DNA from: Scheffersomyces stipitis CBS 6054
Lineage: Eukaryota > Ascomycota > Pichiomycetes > Serinales > Debaryomycetaceae
Direction: 5' to 3'
Assembly: GCF_000209165.1 (NCBI RefSeq)
Contig: NC_009042.1
Coordinates: 806,001 to 870,000 of the forward strand
DNA length: 64,000 bases
The notes beneath the pieces are model-generated. The model was given only the letters and a program-made list of their open reading frames with translations. It was not told the DNA's origin and ran no database searches. Shown here one piece after another: positions 12,284 through 22,241 of this stretch (within the stretch, counting starts at the first letter, position 1; every line of letters begins with the position of its first letter). The position numbers and the translations under genes are program-made.

Positions 12284-13297
12284 TTATGGACTGTAGAAAG
12301 GCTTGATCTGTTCTTCACAGAATGCCCAAGTCTTGTCAACATTTTCTTCCTTCTCGATATCGGGTCTGATACCACCGAGTTTGCCGAAGGACCAGATATG
12401 GTTTCCCTGGTTTGCAGCCGTTAACTCAGGATTCAAAGCAGCATATAATTCCGTGTATGCACCGTATCTGGCATCATGAAGGATCCAGGTCAGGATCTTT
12501 TTCAAAATAGAACCAGTATGTCTTTGAAGTTCTGTACTAAGGAAGCCTGGGCATAATGAAAGCGACAACACGTTTTTAGCTTCAGGATGATTCTTGGGCC
12601 ATGCAATAGCCTGCTGAACATTGACAGCTTTACTTTGACCGTAGATTCCCATTCCTGGGTAGTCTGTGTCCTTGAAATTTGGATCGGCGTAATTGATTCC
12701 ACCCTCTGGAGCCAGAAAGTGTGCTGTAGAAGCTACCCAAACCACACGGGATTCGTAAGGCTTGTTGTTCTTTGAAGTCTTGATAAAGATAGGGTCCAAA
12801 TACTTTTGAAACAAAAAGGTTCCAAGACCGTTTGTACCTAATTGTAATTCAAAACCTTGGGTAGTCTCTGAACCCTTAGGAGGGGTCATGACACCAGCAT
12901 TATGGATGATAATATCCAATCTATCTTCCTTGGAGAGGAATTCGTCGGCAGAAGCTTTGATTGTGGTCAAGTCACCCAAGTCAAGCTTGATGAAGTGAAC
13001 ATCAATTTTCTTTTTATTATACTCTTTGGCGACCTCAAGTTCCATCTTCTGAATAGCTGCTAATGCCTTTTCCTTGTTTCTGGCAAATATGTATACTTTA
13101 GCATTGGTAGACCCAGCTAAAGACTTGGCAGTTTGATAGCCAACACCGGTATTTCCACCGGTGACAATTACAACCTTTCCGTCGAGTTTAGGGTATTGCT
13201 CTTCGGTGTAGGTAGGCTTGCAAGGGAAAAAGCCATTGAAAGTAGATTGCAATCCGAGAAGGCCTTGACCTGGAGTTTTGGGTGGTGCGATAGTCAT
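12284..13297 (-). CDS. Short-chain dehydrogenase/reductase, tandem copy 2
   Basis: 337 residues from the ATG at 13297, which gives MTIAPPKTPGQGLLGLQ and aligns with the N-terminus of copy 1; the frame is open for 22 more codons upstream but without an ATG. Seen: TGGNTGVGYQT, HNAGVMTPP, VASTAHF and YGQSK as the SDR cofactor and catalytic motifs. Copy 2 shares with copy 1 the stretch coding YTEEQYPKLDGKVVIVTGG, and with copy 3 a 128-base middle segment (12882-13009) with two differences. Function is probably NAD(P)H-dependent reduction or oxidation of a small carbonyl or alcohol, which is inference from the family only. A TATATA element lies about 75 bases upstream at 13370. Confidence 0.93.
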   Translation of the reverse strand: MTIAPPKTPGQGLLGLQSTFNGFFPCKPTYTEEQYPKLDGKVVIVTGGNTGVGYQTAKSLAGSTNAKVYIFARNKEKALAAIQKMELEVAKEYNKKKIDVHFIKLDLGDLTTIKASADEFLSKEDRLDIIIHNAGVMTPPKGSETTQGFELQLGTNGLGTFLFQKYLDPIFIKTSKNNKPYESRVVWVASTAHFLAPEGGINYADPNFKDTDYPGMGIYGQSKAVNVQQAIAWPKNHPEAKNVLSLSLCPGFLSTELQRHTGSILKKILTWILHDARYGAYTELYAALNPELTAANQGNHIWSFGKLGGIRPDIEKEENVDKTWAFCEEQIKPFYSP

Positions 13298-13795
13298 AAT
13301 AGATGATTGAGTGTTTGGTATACTTAAAAAAGTTCTGACATCCCACGAGTATCCAGATTTCAAACTAAATATATAGTTCGACTCGGCGATAACATTCTAA
13401 CAGCAAGAGTGCACGGATTTATCGAACTGAAAGTATGCTCATATTCGCAGCATTTCGGAAGAATTTTTTTGTACTTTATATTATCCGATCCTACAAAATA
13501 TCCCGTTCTTCGGTCAAAATTGTTAGGCTATGGATGTTCAATATTAGTAAAAGTTTGTCATACTCCCCCACATGATGCAATTAAAAGGCTGTGGTTGTCT
13601 GATCTTCTCATAGAGATAGTTCTGCCATGTTGGTTTATTTTTTGCACCCATTCCTGCCTGGCGTCTTCTCATCGCTATTGTTCTCATCAGAAATAGAAGT
13701 GTATTAATACTTTTCACTGTGCATAGAATACTCTCTCTACATACATAGAATAACGAAGATTGTTGGTTGGTAAGTTAATTGAGAAGTAAAACAAG
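13298..13795. other. Intergenic region between SDR copies 2 and 3
   Basis: About 500 bases. A 95-codon open frame on the plus strand (13409-13696) is Cys- and Phe-rich without recognisable domain and is treated as chance. Confidence 0.6.
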
Positions 13796-14800
13796 TTACA
13801 AATACTTTTCAACTTGTTTGTCCAAGAAGTCCCAAGCCTTAGAAGTATTAGCTGGATCTTTAAGATCCTTTCTGTTGAAGCCAATCTTTCCAAAGGAAAT
13901 AACATGAATGCCTTGGTCCTTGACTGTGATGGAGGGAGATAAGGCTGCAAAGAGTTCAGTGTAAGCACCTTTTCTAGCATCATGTAACAAGCCGGACATG
14001 ATGCGGCCCGCGGTGCCTGTGTGTCTTTGTAAATCTGTCTTCAAGGCGCCGGGGCATAAATTGAGACTGATAACGTTAGTTGCTTCTGGATGGTGTTTGG
14101 GCCATTCAACTGATTGCATGACATTACAAGCCTTGCTTTGTCCGTAAATCCGCATGGATGGGAAGTTGGTGTTTCTGAAATTGGGATCTGGATAGAAGAT
14201 TCCTCCTTCGGGAGAAAAGAAGTGTCCGGAAGATGCAACCCATACAACTCTGGATTCTCCAGGCTTGTTGGACTTAGACGTCTTAATGAATAATGGGTCC
14301 AAGAATTTCTGAAACAAATGTGGTCCTATGGCATTCGTGCCTAGTTGTAATTCAAAACCTTGTGCTGTCTTGGAACCCTTTGGTGGGGTCATGACACCAG
14401 CATTATGGATGATAATATCCAATCTATCTTCCTTGGAGAGGAATTCGTCGGCAGAGGCTTTGATTGTGGTCAAATCACCCAAGTCAAGCTTGATGAAGTG
14501 AACATCAATTTTGTTTTTATTGTACTCCTGGGCGACCTCAAGTTCCATTCTCCTGATTGCAGCCAATGCCTTTTCCTCACTTCTGGCAAATATGTAGACC
14601 TTAGCATTGGTAGACCCAGCTAAAGATTTAGCAGTTTGATAACCAACACCGGTATTTCCACCGGTGACAATTACAACCTTCCCAGTCAAAGAGGGATAGT
14701 CTTTTTCTGTAAGAGTAGGTGGACCTGGCCAGAAGTTATCGGTGATTTGCATGAATGCGCCCCAGGTCATACAAGGAACTTTGGGCTTTTCGTGAGACAT
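13796..14800 (-). CDS. Short-chain dehydrogenase/reductase, tandem copy 3 (mosaic)
   Basis: 334 residues with the same motifs as its neighbours: TGGNTGVGYQT, HNAGVMTPP, VASSGHF and YGQSK. The N-terminus (MSHEKPKVPCMTWGAF) and the C-terminal third differ from copies 1 and 2. The cofactor-binding half is a patchwork: 14539-14683 is identical to copy 1 over 145 bases including silent positions, while 14385-14512 matches copy 2 with two differences. The identity to copy 1 ends sharply at 14683, where copies 1 and 2 still agree with each other. This points to gene conversion within the array. The diverged C-terminal part, which shapes the substrate pocket in SDRs, suggests a different substrate from copies 1 and 2 (inference). 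ATG at 14800. Confidence 0.93.
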   Translation of the reverse strand: MSHEKPKVPCMTWGAFMQITDNFWPGPPTLTEKDYPSLTGKVVIVTGGNTGVGYQTAKSLAGSTNAKVYIFARSEEKALAAIRRMELEVAQEYNKNKIDVHFIKLDLGDLTTIKASADEFLSKEDRLDIIIHNAGVMTPPKGSKTAQGFELQLGTNAIGPHLFQKFLDPLFIKTSKSNKPGESRVVWVASSGHFFSPEGGIFYPDPNFRNTNFPSMRIYGQSKACNVMQSVEWPKHHPEATNVISLNLCPGALKTDLQRHTGTAGRIMSGLLHDARKGAYTELFAALSPSITVKDQGIHVISFGKIGFNRKDLKDPANTSKAWDFLDKQVEKYL

Positions 14801-15357
14801 TGTGTAATACGGCTTTTGATGAGTATATGATTACAGTTCTACATTCTATATTTACCAATGGTGAAAGAGAGAGTCCTTTTTATATGAAACCAAAAGTCGA
14901 GAATATGTTTGGTGAATCTTTTGAGTTGCAACCATCGGCATTTTGGAAACGCATTATTTCAGCCGCTTGCCAAAATTAACCGATAAAACCAATTTTCGGA
15001 ACTCTTGGCACAGCTTTTTTTCCATCCGATTGCAAAAAGTTCCTGGAAGAGAGAAGTTTCGGAAAGCGGATCTTTTCTTTAATTTCCGCGCGGTGGGCGG
15101 CTAACAATACTAAAATATTTTTCACGCATCACGTGAGATATGTCGCTTTGGCCAATGTCGTACAGAATGTGGAATGTCGCACAAACTGTCGCAGGCTATC
15201 TTTTCAGTCAGCTGTTTGTCAAAAATGTGAACTGCGTAATTGTGAGAACGCGGACCGTGATTTACAGAGACAAAAGAGAGCCTCAATTCTTAGTTAAGCC
15301 AATAGCTTGATCTACCCCACGTTAACGAGTCAGGAAATACAAGACCCAATCTCAGAT
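14801..15357. other. Divergent promoter between SDR copy 3 and the hotdog-protein gene
   Basis: Contains the SDR TATA box, a TCACGTGA motif at 15129-15136, and a GC-richer patch around 15080-15110. No gene recognised. Confidence 0.6.
14878..14884 (-). promoter_or_regulatory. TATA box of SDR copy 3
   Basis: TATAAAA on the minus strand, 78 to 84 bases upstream of the ATG at 14800. Confidence 0.6.
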
Positions 15358-16311
15358 ATGAGCCGTATAGTAGCACACGGCGCTCGTATAAACAGGCAGC
15401 TAGGCGGTTGCAAGAATGTCGCAAGTCTCGGGATATCTCTCCGATACTACGCTACCAGATCCGAGCATGATTCTCCATTTGATCATTTTCCCATTAGAAG
15501 GAAACCGTGGATCTCCTGGAAAACAACTGCAGTTTTCTTTATTGTAGGGTCGTATTTCGCCTACAATGAGACGTTGTTCAATACATACGAGAAATTCACA
15601 AGTCTTGATGAAAACGACAGACAATCGAGCGACATTTTACCAATGCAGTTGGAGTACAAGTTGAAGAACTTACCGATCTATCAGCAATTGGCACACCCAA
15701 AAAACTCAAACAAATGGTACAAATTACAGTCGTGGGAAAATTTAGACCACAATGTGTTGGACAACCAGACACCGGACTTCAGCGAGGAAGATAGGCGAGA
15801 CCAGGCTGTGAAGAGCCAATCAGAGTACGCAGAGCCTTCGTTGACAACTCTGACGTTAGCCAAACCTGGAGGAATTCTTATTAAACCTGTAATATTTCAC
15901 AATGTTGAGACAAACGAAGGTGTTACAATTGTCCATGCTGGGTTCAGATTGTGCGGATATCCCTTTATTATACACGGAGGTATCATCGCGACAGTTCTAA
16001 ACGAGACATTCAAGAGAAATGCATCTTTGACACTGGAAACAAGCTCCAATTTGAAGGACGATTTTAAGGTAGAGAATCTCACCATAAACTACAAATTCCC
16101 TACGTTTGCTAACCAATTCTTGATCGTCAAGACGAGAAAGAAGGAAGGTGTAGATACGAACGACAGGAAGACTATCACTCTCGAAAGTGTGATACAAGAT
16201 AAAAAGGGACGGACTTTAGTCAAAAGCGAGGCTCTTTTGCACGATACCGGAAGAGCTACCAATAGGATCAAGGAGCAGGAGAAGCAAAAGAGCTGGAACC
16301 CTTTCAAGTGA
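15358..16311 (+). CDS. FMP10: Mitochondrial hotdog-fold (thioesterase-superfamily) protein, Fmp10-like
   Basis: 317 residues from the ATG at 15358; the frame opens 17 codons earlier without an ATG. The N-terminus MSRIVAHGARINRQL with later LRYYATR is basic, free of acidic residues and rich in Arg/Ser, typical of a mitochondrial presequence. A single membrane segment follows (about residues 55 to 72, TTAVFFIVGSYFAY). The C-terminal half has the 4HBT/hotdog signature: TIVHAGFRLCGYPFIIHGGIIATVLNE, where HGGIIAT-x3-E corresponds to the central helix of acyl-CoA thioesterase-like proteins. It resembles the S. cerevisiae Fmp10 family by recall, an uncharacterised mitochondrial protein. A catalytic role is not shown. 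The gene symbol is tentative; the fold assignment is firmer. Confidence 0.72.
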   Translation: MSRIVAHGARINRQLGGCKNVASLGISLRYYATRSEHDSPFDHFPIRRKPWISWKTTAVFFIVGSYFAYNETLFNTYEKFTSLDENDRQSSDILPMQLEYKLKNLPIYQQLAHPKNSNKWYKLQSWENLDHNVLDNQTPDFSEEDRRDQAVKSQSEYAEPSLTTLTLAKPGGILIKPVIFHNVETNEGVTIVHAGFRLCGYPFIIHGGIIATVLNETFKRNASLTLETSSNLKDDFKVENLTINYKFPTFANQFLIVKTRKKEGVDTNDRKTITLESVIQDKKGRTLVKSEALLHDTGRATNRIKEQEKQKSWNPFK

Positions 16312-19093
16312 TCTCTTGTAATTGTTGAAGCATCCACTTGCAGAGTTATGATGGCAAGACAAATGAGGCTGTAATACTAATGCAATTGAACTTGCGGAAA
16401 TAGGTTGATCTACCAAGGTACCCCAGCTTCATTACAAAGATACTGTTGCACTTTACTAAATTGTCTATGCACATTGTTCAAAGTTCGAGACTTGAAAGAT
16501 CCATGGACACAAGCACGGCCATATTAGCAAGTACAAGAGATTAATGTGATACTACAGCCTTAACATGCGCTATTAGCTATATTTTGAATTATTAGTCTTT
16601 GGCAATAAACTTCTTTAAATTACGGTCCTTGGCGTAATTGACCTTAATAAGTTGGGACTTGAAGATAAATTAAAAGTAGATACATTACAAGAAATAGCAC
16701 AAAGTTCCTTGCTGAAGCGATTACGGAATATGAGATTTTTTTCCGAATAAAATTTAGCAGCGATCCACATTTGGCTCATTTACGAATCCCATTTGCTTTC
16801 AAATTCGTGTGTATTTACGAATTTCAACTGTAAATATTCCAAATATAAATATTCACTTTAAGAGTGATCAAAGGAGGGGAATTCTCTTCTATTTTCTTGT
16901 GCTGTGCAATCAGTACAAGCGGTACACAAGACTAATTGTGTGGGGTCTACATTTAACAAAGAGAACTAGGAGGAAATTTGAGGGAATTTAACCCATTGTT
17001 AGCCATCAAAAGTGGCTATGGACGCCGACTTGGTGATGTAAAAACAACATGGATATGGATCTGAGCCCTAGCCGTCAAATGAAGACAATGGATATCAAAT
17101 TATACAATTGAGGGTTTGTAAAGGGCTTTTAGGCAGGGTCGTTTGTTAGAAGGAGTGAGGTCGTGAGAGCGATGGCTGCCACATTCGACACTTCGTATTG
17201 AACAAATGCCGGATAGCTATGCTTACCAATTCTTTACTAAAATAAAGATGTAGCCGCTTGGATGTAGTGCACCTAGCCGCTCGTGGGATAATGATTGAGC
17301 CGGCTTAACAATTTATTGAGTTGATTTTTTATAGATCTTGCGATGTCAAAAATAATCCAAGTGCATCATGACGTACGTCTTCTAACGTGTTGTCACGTAT
17401 GGATAGCAAGCACCTGGCGCTTTGTACTGTTGGTGAACAAAGACCAGCATGGTGCATTCACCGTACATAAAGATGCGTAGATAATAACATTATACCTTAC
17501 CACCACCTCGGAGTTCAGGGGAGGTAATTAAACAATCTCTATATGTGTGCATTTTGCAGGCCAATATTTTCTGTATGTATTGTTCATCAGTTTGTCCCCA
17601 AAGCGCGGTGCCGGGCTTCGGAACGATATCGAACCGTTCTCAAATCATTGTTCAACCACTACATAGCGATTGTACTGGAAGGACCTGTCCAAGTTGATTG
17701 TTACCACCGATTATTCGTAAATTGAAGAGAGAATAAAAGAGATCAACAGTTGGAAATTGACATCGAGGGGATGGGACTAGATCCGCTTCGGTATTTGTCA
17801 GAGAAAGAAAAGTAAGGCGTTCCACCGGTGGGTTCTCCGAGCGGTTGCTACGTGCATAATGTTATATCGCTATTGGTTCAGTTAGTAACGTCGTTTGCTT
17901 CAGACAACTCTGCACAGTGGATGCGTACTGGCAGAATGATTATTCCAGGGTTGCATATGTCCATGTCGAGACTGGGCTACATCTTGCTTGAGAGATTCAA
18001 TTGACAGGAGAGATAAGTGACCTCTCAGACCATTGAGTTGTTTCTTTCAATTACTAAATAGAGTACGGGGACAACATTTGATGGATTCTATCGAAGCTTC
18101 TCCATAGAAAAGAGTGAAAGGTTGAAGAGGATCTGCAAGTGATTTTTTCCGCAATAGATGAAAATCTTCGATTTCCGTCTCGGGCGGATAGCCCTTAAAC
18201 CTAATTTTTGACGAAAAAAGAGATTGTGCATTGGCCCTAAAAAATACGAGATCCCATGCACATCATTTTATGCAATAGGTACAAAGTAAAGAAGCAAATT
18301 GTTTGAAACATATATTGGATTAATAGAGAATCGTGGTACACAATTTAAAGAAGAATTCACAACATTATAATACGAGAGAAGACCCTGGACAAGAGCCTCA
18401 AAAACGAATTAGGCTCACAAAGAAATAAATTCTCATGTTGCCATCTCGACCGAATTCCGGCGTCAATGTTGGTACCAGCATCTCTGGCGCAGAACAGAAT
18501 ATGCAAAATGCAGAAATGCTCATAGAGATCCGCAGATCTTTCATTATCTGTCAACAATCTGAAGAAGCTATAGTTACATTCTCTAGCTGCGATGACTTTT
18601 ACACACTTGTCTACGCCGAAATGATCGAGATCATTCCCGACCAATACAGTGTATCAGTATAGTATGGGCACTGGACCAGTGTATTGTGATGCTCTCATGG
18701 CGTGTAATATGTGCATTTAGATAAGCCGAAGCCTCGTATATTCATACTCCTCTGCTTTTCTCTGGCAGGAGCTGCGAAATTCTAGCCTTCTTTCCTGCTC
18801 GTTGCAAAAAATACCAACAAAATTTTGTTCAGAATATTGGAAGAGGCTCCCGAGCAAAGTGCCGAACATTTTATCATCAAGAAAGAAAAGGAATGCATCT
18901 AGGAACACGTAGAAATAGACGGATTAGGGCAGAAAGATTGGTTTGCCAAATGTCGTCGGCACCTAGCTACTCGCCGAAGATGCGTCATTACATGCAGGAA
19001 CGATACGCCAGGGCAAACTTTCAAAAATAAAAAAATAGTCACCTACTACTTTTGGTTTATTCCGATTCGTTATTTTAAGAACCAGCTGCAAAA
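16312..19093. other. 2.8 kb intergenic region, no gene recognised
   Basis: Interval between the hotdog-protein gene and BRE2, both on the plus strand. It has only short open frames on both strands (for example 18357-18644 minus and 18435-18662 plus, which overlap each other). A GC-rich patch near 17580-17640 contains a T-arm-like TTCGATA loop on the minus strand, but no full cloverleaf can be built. No snRNA, RNase P or SRP RNA hallmark was recognised, though a structured non-coding RNA cannot be excluded by eye. Confidence 0.55.
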
Positions 19094-20644
19094 ATGGAGG
19101 AGAGCGACATTCTGACAAGGCCAGAGGGGTCAATTGTAGCAGAAGGAGGCGTGGGCGATGTTTCGGCCGAAAATGGAGGAGTGCGGGTCGAAATCGAGAA
19201 CAAGCCGACCGTGAACATGAGTTCGGTACCAGGCTCGGAGTCTACAGCAGATGCATCATCAACGCATACGTACTCTACGAGACTGAAAGAAAGACAGAAA
19301 GAAGAGGAGATAGAGAAGAAGCTGAAGCTCAAACAACGTCAGCACAATGTGGTGGTTCATCCAAGACTCAAACCAGTTCCATTCAAGAGTCTGGATCTCT
19401 TCAATTCCAGCACTGGGCTAGGGATGAATGTCGTTCACGAAATTGATGGAAAGGTGTTCTACCAATCGGAAGAAAATCCACACAACCGGAGAGGATTCAA
19501 ATATAAACCTTGCAGGCCGAATCCTTTGTTTGTATCTAACTTGTATCTGACTACAGAGATGCCTCCTTATGAAGTAGGGCCAAGCTACTTCGACATCGCA
19601 CCAGGAGTAGTTCACACCGAGGACATGAAATTGGTTTCGACGCAGCAGGGCTGGAGGTCAGTACGGACCAATTGTGGAATTCGTGAAGGAAAGTACTTCT
19701 TTGAGTTTAATATTGTAAAGGCTAACGACGGAGATCTGAGATCTCACGTGAGAATTGGTCTTGGAAGAAAGGAAGCCAGTTTGGATGCCCCAGTAGGTTT
19801 TGACGGCTATAGTTACGGTTTGAGGGATGTAAATGGTGAATTCATCACATTGAGTAGACCCAAGGAGCCTTATGTAGAAGGAGGGTTTAAAACCGGTGAC
19901 ATTGTTGGCTTTCTTGTAGAGTTTCCATCTTTGCAAGTACAGAAGAAGGCAGTAGACGACTTTGTCGGCGCCAAAAAGAGCTTGATTGCCACAGCTTCAG
20001 AACAGAATGGTACGGAAATCAAAGAAGAACACCAGCGGAAAAAGAAGAAGACTGCAAAGAAGGAGGATGTAGTGGAGGAAAATGACAAGTTCTACTGTGA
20101 GGGTAATATACTTCGGGACCAGATTCCCATAAGATACAAAGGTGCGTTGTATTACGAACAATACGAATATACAAATACCAAGATCATGGACCATTTGTTA
20201 AATCCAGTCACAATATTTGGTGAGAAAGCTGTCCTTGAGAACAGCAACGTCCAGGAGAAGAATAATGTGATTCCTGTTATTCCCCAGCTGAGAATTCGGA
20301 TCTTCAAGAACGGCATTGAACAGAAGGAAACAGTACATGATCTATACTCGTTTCTTCCCACAGACATCGATAACGAGGACTTGAATATTGCTCCTAATAC
20401 AAAGCAGCAACAGAATCCTAATTACAGAAATACCGACGACGGGTCACTTGGCTACTACCCCATGATGTCTGTATTTCAGAACGGAATTGTTGGCATCAAT
20501 GCTGGACCTGATTTCAAGTTTCCGATAGTTGAAGAAGGAGTCAAGCCTTTGAGCGACAGATATAACGAAGCGGTAGTAGAAGAATGGTACTGGGACCTTA
20601 TCGACGAAGTCGAAGGTGAGTATCTTGATAGCTTTGACATATAG
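19094..20644 (+). CDS. BRE2: COMPASS histone H3K4 methyltransferase subunit Bre2 (SPRY protein, Ash2L homologue)
   Basis: 516 residues, close to S. cerevisiae Bre2 (505). Bre2 with Sdc1 is part of the nuclear Set1/COMPASS complex that methylates histone H3 Lys4. Seen: a disordered N-terminus of about 90 residues, then a split SPRY domain: GWRSVRTNCGIREGKYFFEF, SHVRIGLGRKEASLDAPVGFDGYSYGLRD and KTGDIVGFLVEFPS, followed by a lysine-rich insertion (about 298 to 320) and a second SPRY part with SLGYYPMMSVFQNGIVGINAG. This order, with a charged insertion within SPRY, is the Ash2/Bre2 pattern. The very C-terminal EVEGEYLDSFDI may correspond to the Sdc1 DPY30-binding helix. ATG at 19094. The gene converges with NSE1; the two stops are 190 bases apart. 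Confidence 0.87.
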   Translation: MEESDILTRPEGSIVAEGGVGDVSAENGGVRVEIENKPTVNMSSVPGSESTADASSTHTYSTRLKERQKEEEIEKKLKLKQRQHNVVVHPRLKPVPFKSLDLFNSSTGLGMNVVHEIDGKVFYQSEENPHNRRGFKYKPCRPNPLFVSNLYLTTEMPPYEVGPSYFDIAPGVVHTEDMKLVSTQQGWRSVRTNCGIREGKYFFEFNIVKANDGDLRSHVRIGLGRKEASLDAPVGFDGYSYGLRDVNGEFITLSRPKEPYVEGGFKTGDIVGFLVEFPSLQVQKKAVDDFVGAKKSLIATASEQNGTEIKEEHQRKKKKTAKKEDVVEENDKFYCEGNILRDQIPIRYKGALYYEQYEYTNTKIMDHLLNPVTIFGEKAVLENSNVQEKNNVIPVIPQLRIRIFKNGIEQKETVHDLYSFLPTDIDNEDLNIAPNTKQQQNPNYRNTDDGSLGYYPMMSVFQNGIVGINAGPDFKFPIVEEGVKPLSDRYNEAVVEEWYWDLIDEVEGEYLDSFDI

Positions 20645-20834
20645 CTTTGTCATGTAGATACTTGAATGAACGAGTCTGTGTATGAAAATAGACGTTTAGA
20701 CTATAAGTAAATCTTGATTTCATCTTGTACTATGAATCATTGTAGTCAACAGGTCACCAGATTTAAATTTTGAATAGAATCACTAGGAACTTCAGTCTCA
20801 GTATTGATAGTTGAGAAGCAGTCATAATTTTCAT

Positions 20835-21608
20835 TCACAACGTTCCTACGTCTACTCCAATTCTTTCCATCTCTGTCTGTGATGGGTCGAACTTGACGTT
20901 TCTAGCTCTCGAATACACGTCGTAGCATTTATAATGGAACGATAATCTGATGTCGCCTTCTAACTTCGTTTTTCCCAAGGTCACCAACTCTTTACAATGC
21001 TGACATAAATGCATGATTCCACCGTCGGCATCGGCAGTAGTTCCAAACGTGTCTACTAAGTACGTTTTCAATTCACTCAAGGCTCGTATCGAAAGCAAAA
21101 GTCGTTCATCCTTAGTAGACACAAACCAGCCGTCATCTATAAGTCTATCTACGAAGAAATCGGCTTCGGCAAGCGACTTGTTCAAACTGGAAGCCACTCG
21201 TTGTTTGGCATTGACTCTCCCGATCAGGAACTGGAATCCGTAAGCCTCTACAAGTTCGGCGATGATCCGTTTGATAGTGTCTAGTTCAGGTACTGTGTAG
21301 TTGCTGCTCAGGTTGATAACATCATCCAGTATAGAATTGATGAAGACAAAGTAGAGAACCCCAGAAATTTCGTCTTTTCTCCTGTCGATTTTGAAGCCAT
21401 GCTGGGTTATATTTGTATTGATGGATGCAATGTGTTTGTCAAGAAGTGGCTCAAGTTGCTGGTTCAGAAGATCGAGTTGCTGGTTCAGAAGGTCTTCTGA
21501 GTTTGAAAGGTTTGTGAGAATATAACTGAATTTTTCAATTAAAGATCCATGACTGATAGCTTTGACTGATCGCAAATATGTGAGGAGAACTCTGTCAATT
21601 TCACTCAT
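20835..21608 (-). CDS. NSE1: Smc5/6 complex subunit Nse1, with reduced zinc-binding region
   Basis: 257 residues, shorter than S. cerevisiae Nse1 (336). Nse1 with Nse3 and Nse4 forms the kleisin-associated part of the nuclear Smc5/6 DNA-repair complex; in other species its C-terminal RING-like domain has ubiquitin-ligase activity. Seen: winged-helix-like region (GWF, RLLLSIRALSELKTYL about 160 to 185), then CQHCKELVTLGK, with H225 and C228 following. Only C202, C205, H225 and C228 can bind zinc; the other cysteines expected of a C4HC3 RING variant are not visible. A 17-base direct repeat (21454-21470 and 21475-21491, period 21) encodes a doubled LLNQQL unit. ATG at 21608. Family call rests on the ISELKTYL-CxxCxx(L/F)xxxG pattern and length. 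Confidence 0.8.
   Translation of the reverse strand: MSEIDRVLLTYLRSVKAISHGSLIEKFSYILTNLSNSEDLLNQQLDLLNQQLEPLLDKHIASINTNITQHGFKIDRRKDEISGVLYFVFINSILDDVINLSSNYTVPELDTIKRIIAELVEAYGFQFLIGRVNAKQRVASSLNKSLAEADFFVDRLIDDGWFVSTKDERLLLSIRALSELKTYLVDTFGTTADADGGIMHLCQHCKELVTLGKTKLEGDIRLSFHYKCYDVYSRARNVKFDPSQTEMERIGVDVGTL
21454..21491 (-). repeat. 21-base tandem repeat inside NSE1
   Basis: Two 17-base identical units with period 21 give the in-frame heptad-like duplication LLNQQLD/LLNQQLE at about residues 40 to 53, adding one copy of a short coiled-coil-like unit. Confidence 0.85.
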
Positions 21609-22241
21609 AACGAGCCTATATCAAGAAGTGAAATAAGTGAAGAAGTGAAATGGTGAAGTGTGATAGTGTGATGGGAACAGAAAGAGATCTAAAGAACGAA
21701 CTGTACTTTTCAATATTGCGCTCTGAAAATCTGATTTCGGCGCGTCTCACTAACAAAATAAATTAACTATGGAGAATTTTCACGGAGAAATAATAAGGAC
21801 TAGTCTGCAAAATGAAGACTCCGATTTTTCGATTCAAAAAGATGAAGTGTTTCTGCGTTCTATAAAAGTTTCGTGTGGTGGGACATTTTGGTCACAGTTG
21901 CGTTTGATATTCGTTCGTTGGCTGTTTCTCAGTTTCTCAGTCTCTCTGTGCACCTAAATTGTATACTAGTTGGGTAAAGAAGATAAATGGCCGGATTCAA
22001 AAATTTAAAGATATCTTACTATCCAATTCCTGCTGCCTTCTGCTTGAATGCATTCGTATTCGTCTTATTATTTTGACTCGCTTAAAAGTTTTCACCCCCT
22101 TTCTCTTATAGTTGCCTGCTGTTATGCAACCCTTGAGCCGCACAGTCCACAAATAGCTGCAACTTCTCAGTATTTCCATTTTGCAGCTAAATCAATTTTT
22201 CTTATCTTTATCGCTATTCATCTATATTAAGCAATTTCGCC
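21609..22241. other. Divergent promoter between NSE1 and the Crh-type gene
   Basis: About 630 bases, AT-rich and CT-rich near the plus-strand gene. No additional gene recognised. Confidence 0.6.

Noticed and set aside
17600..17710. T-arm-like sequence (AACGG TTCGATA TCGTT on the minus strand) suggesting a tRNA
   Set aside because: No matching acceptor stem, no anticodon arm, and the distance to a possible A box is too short.
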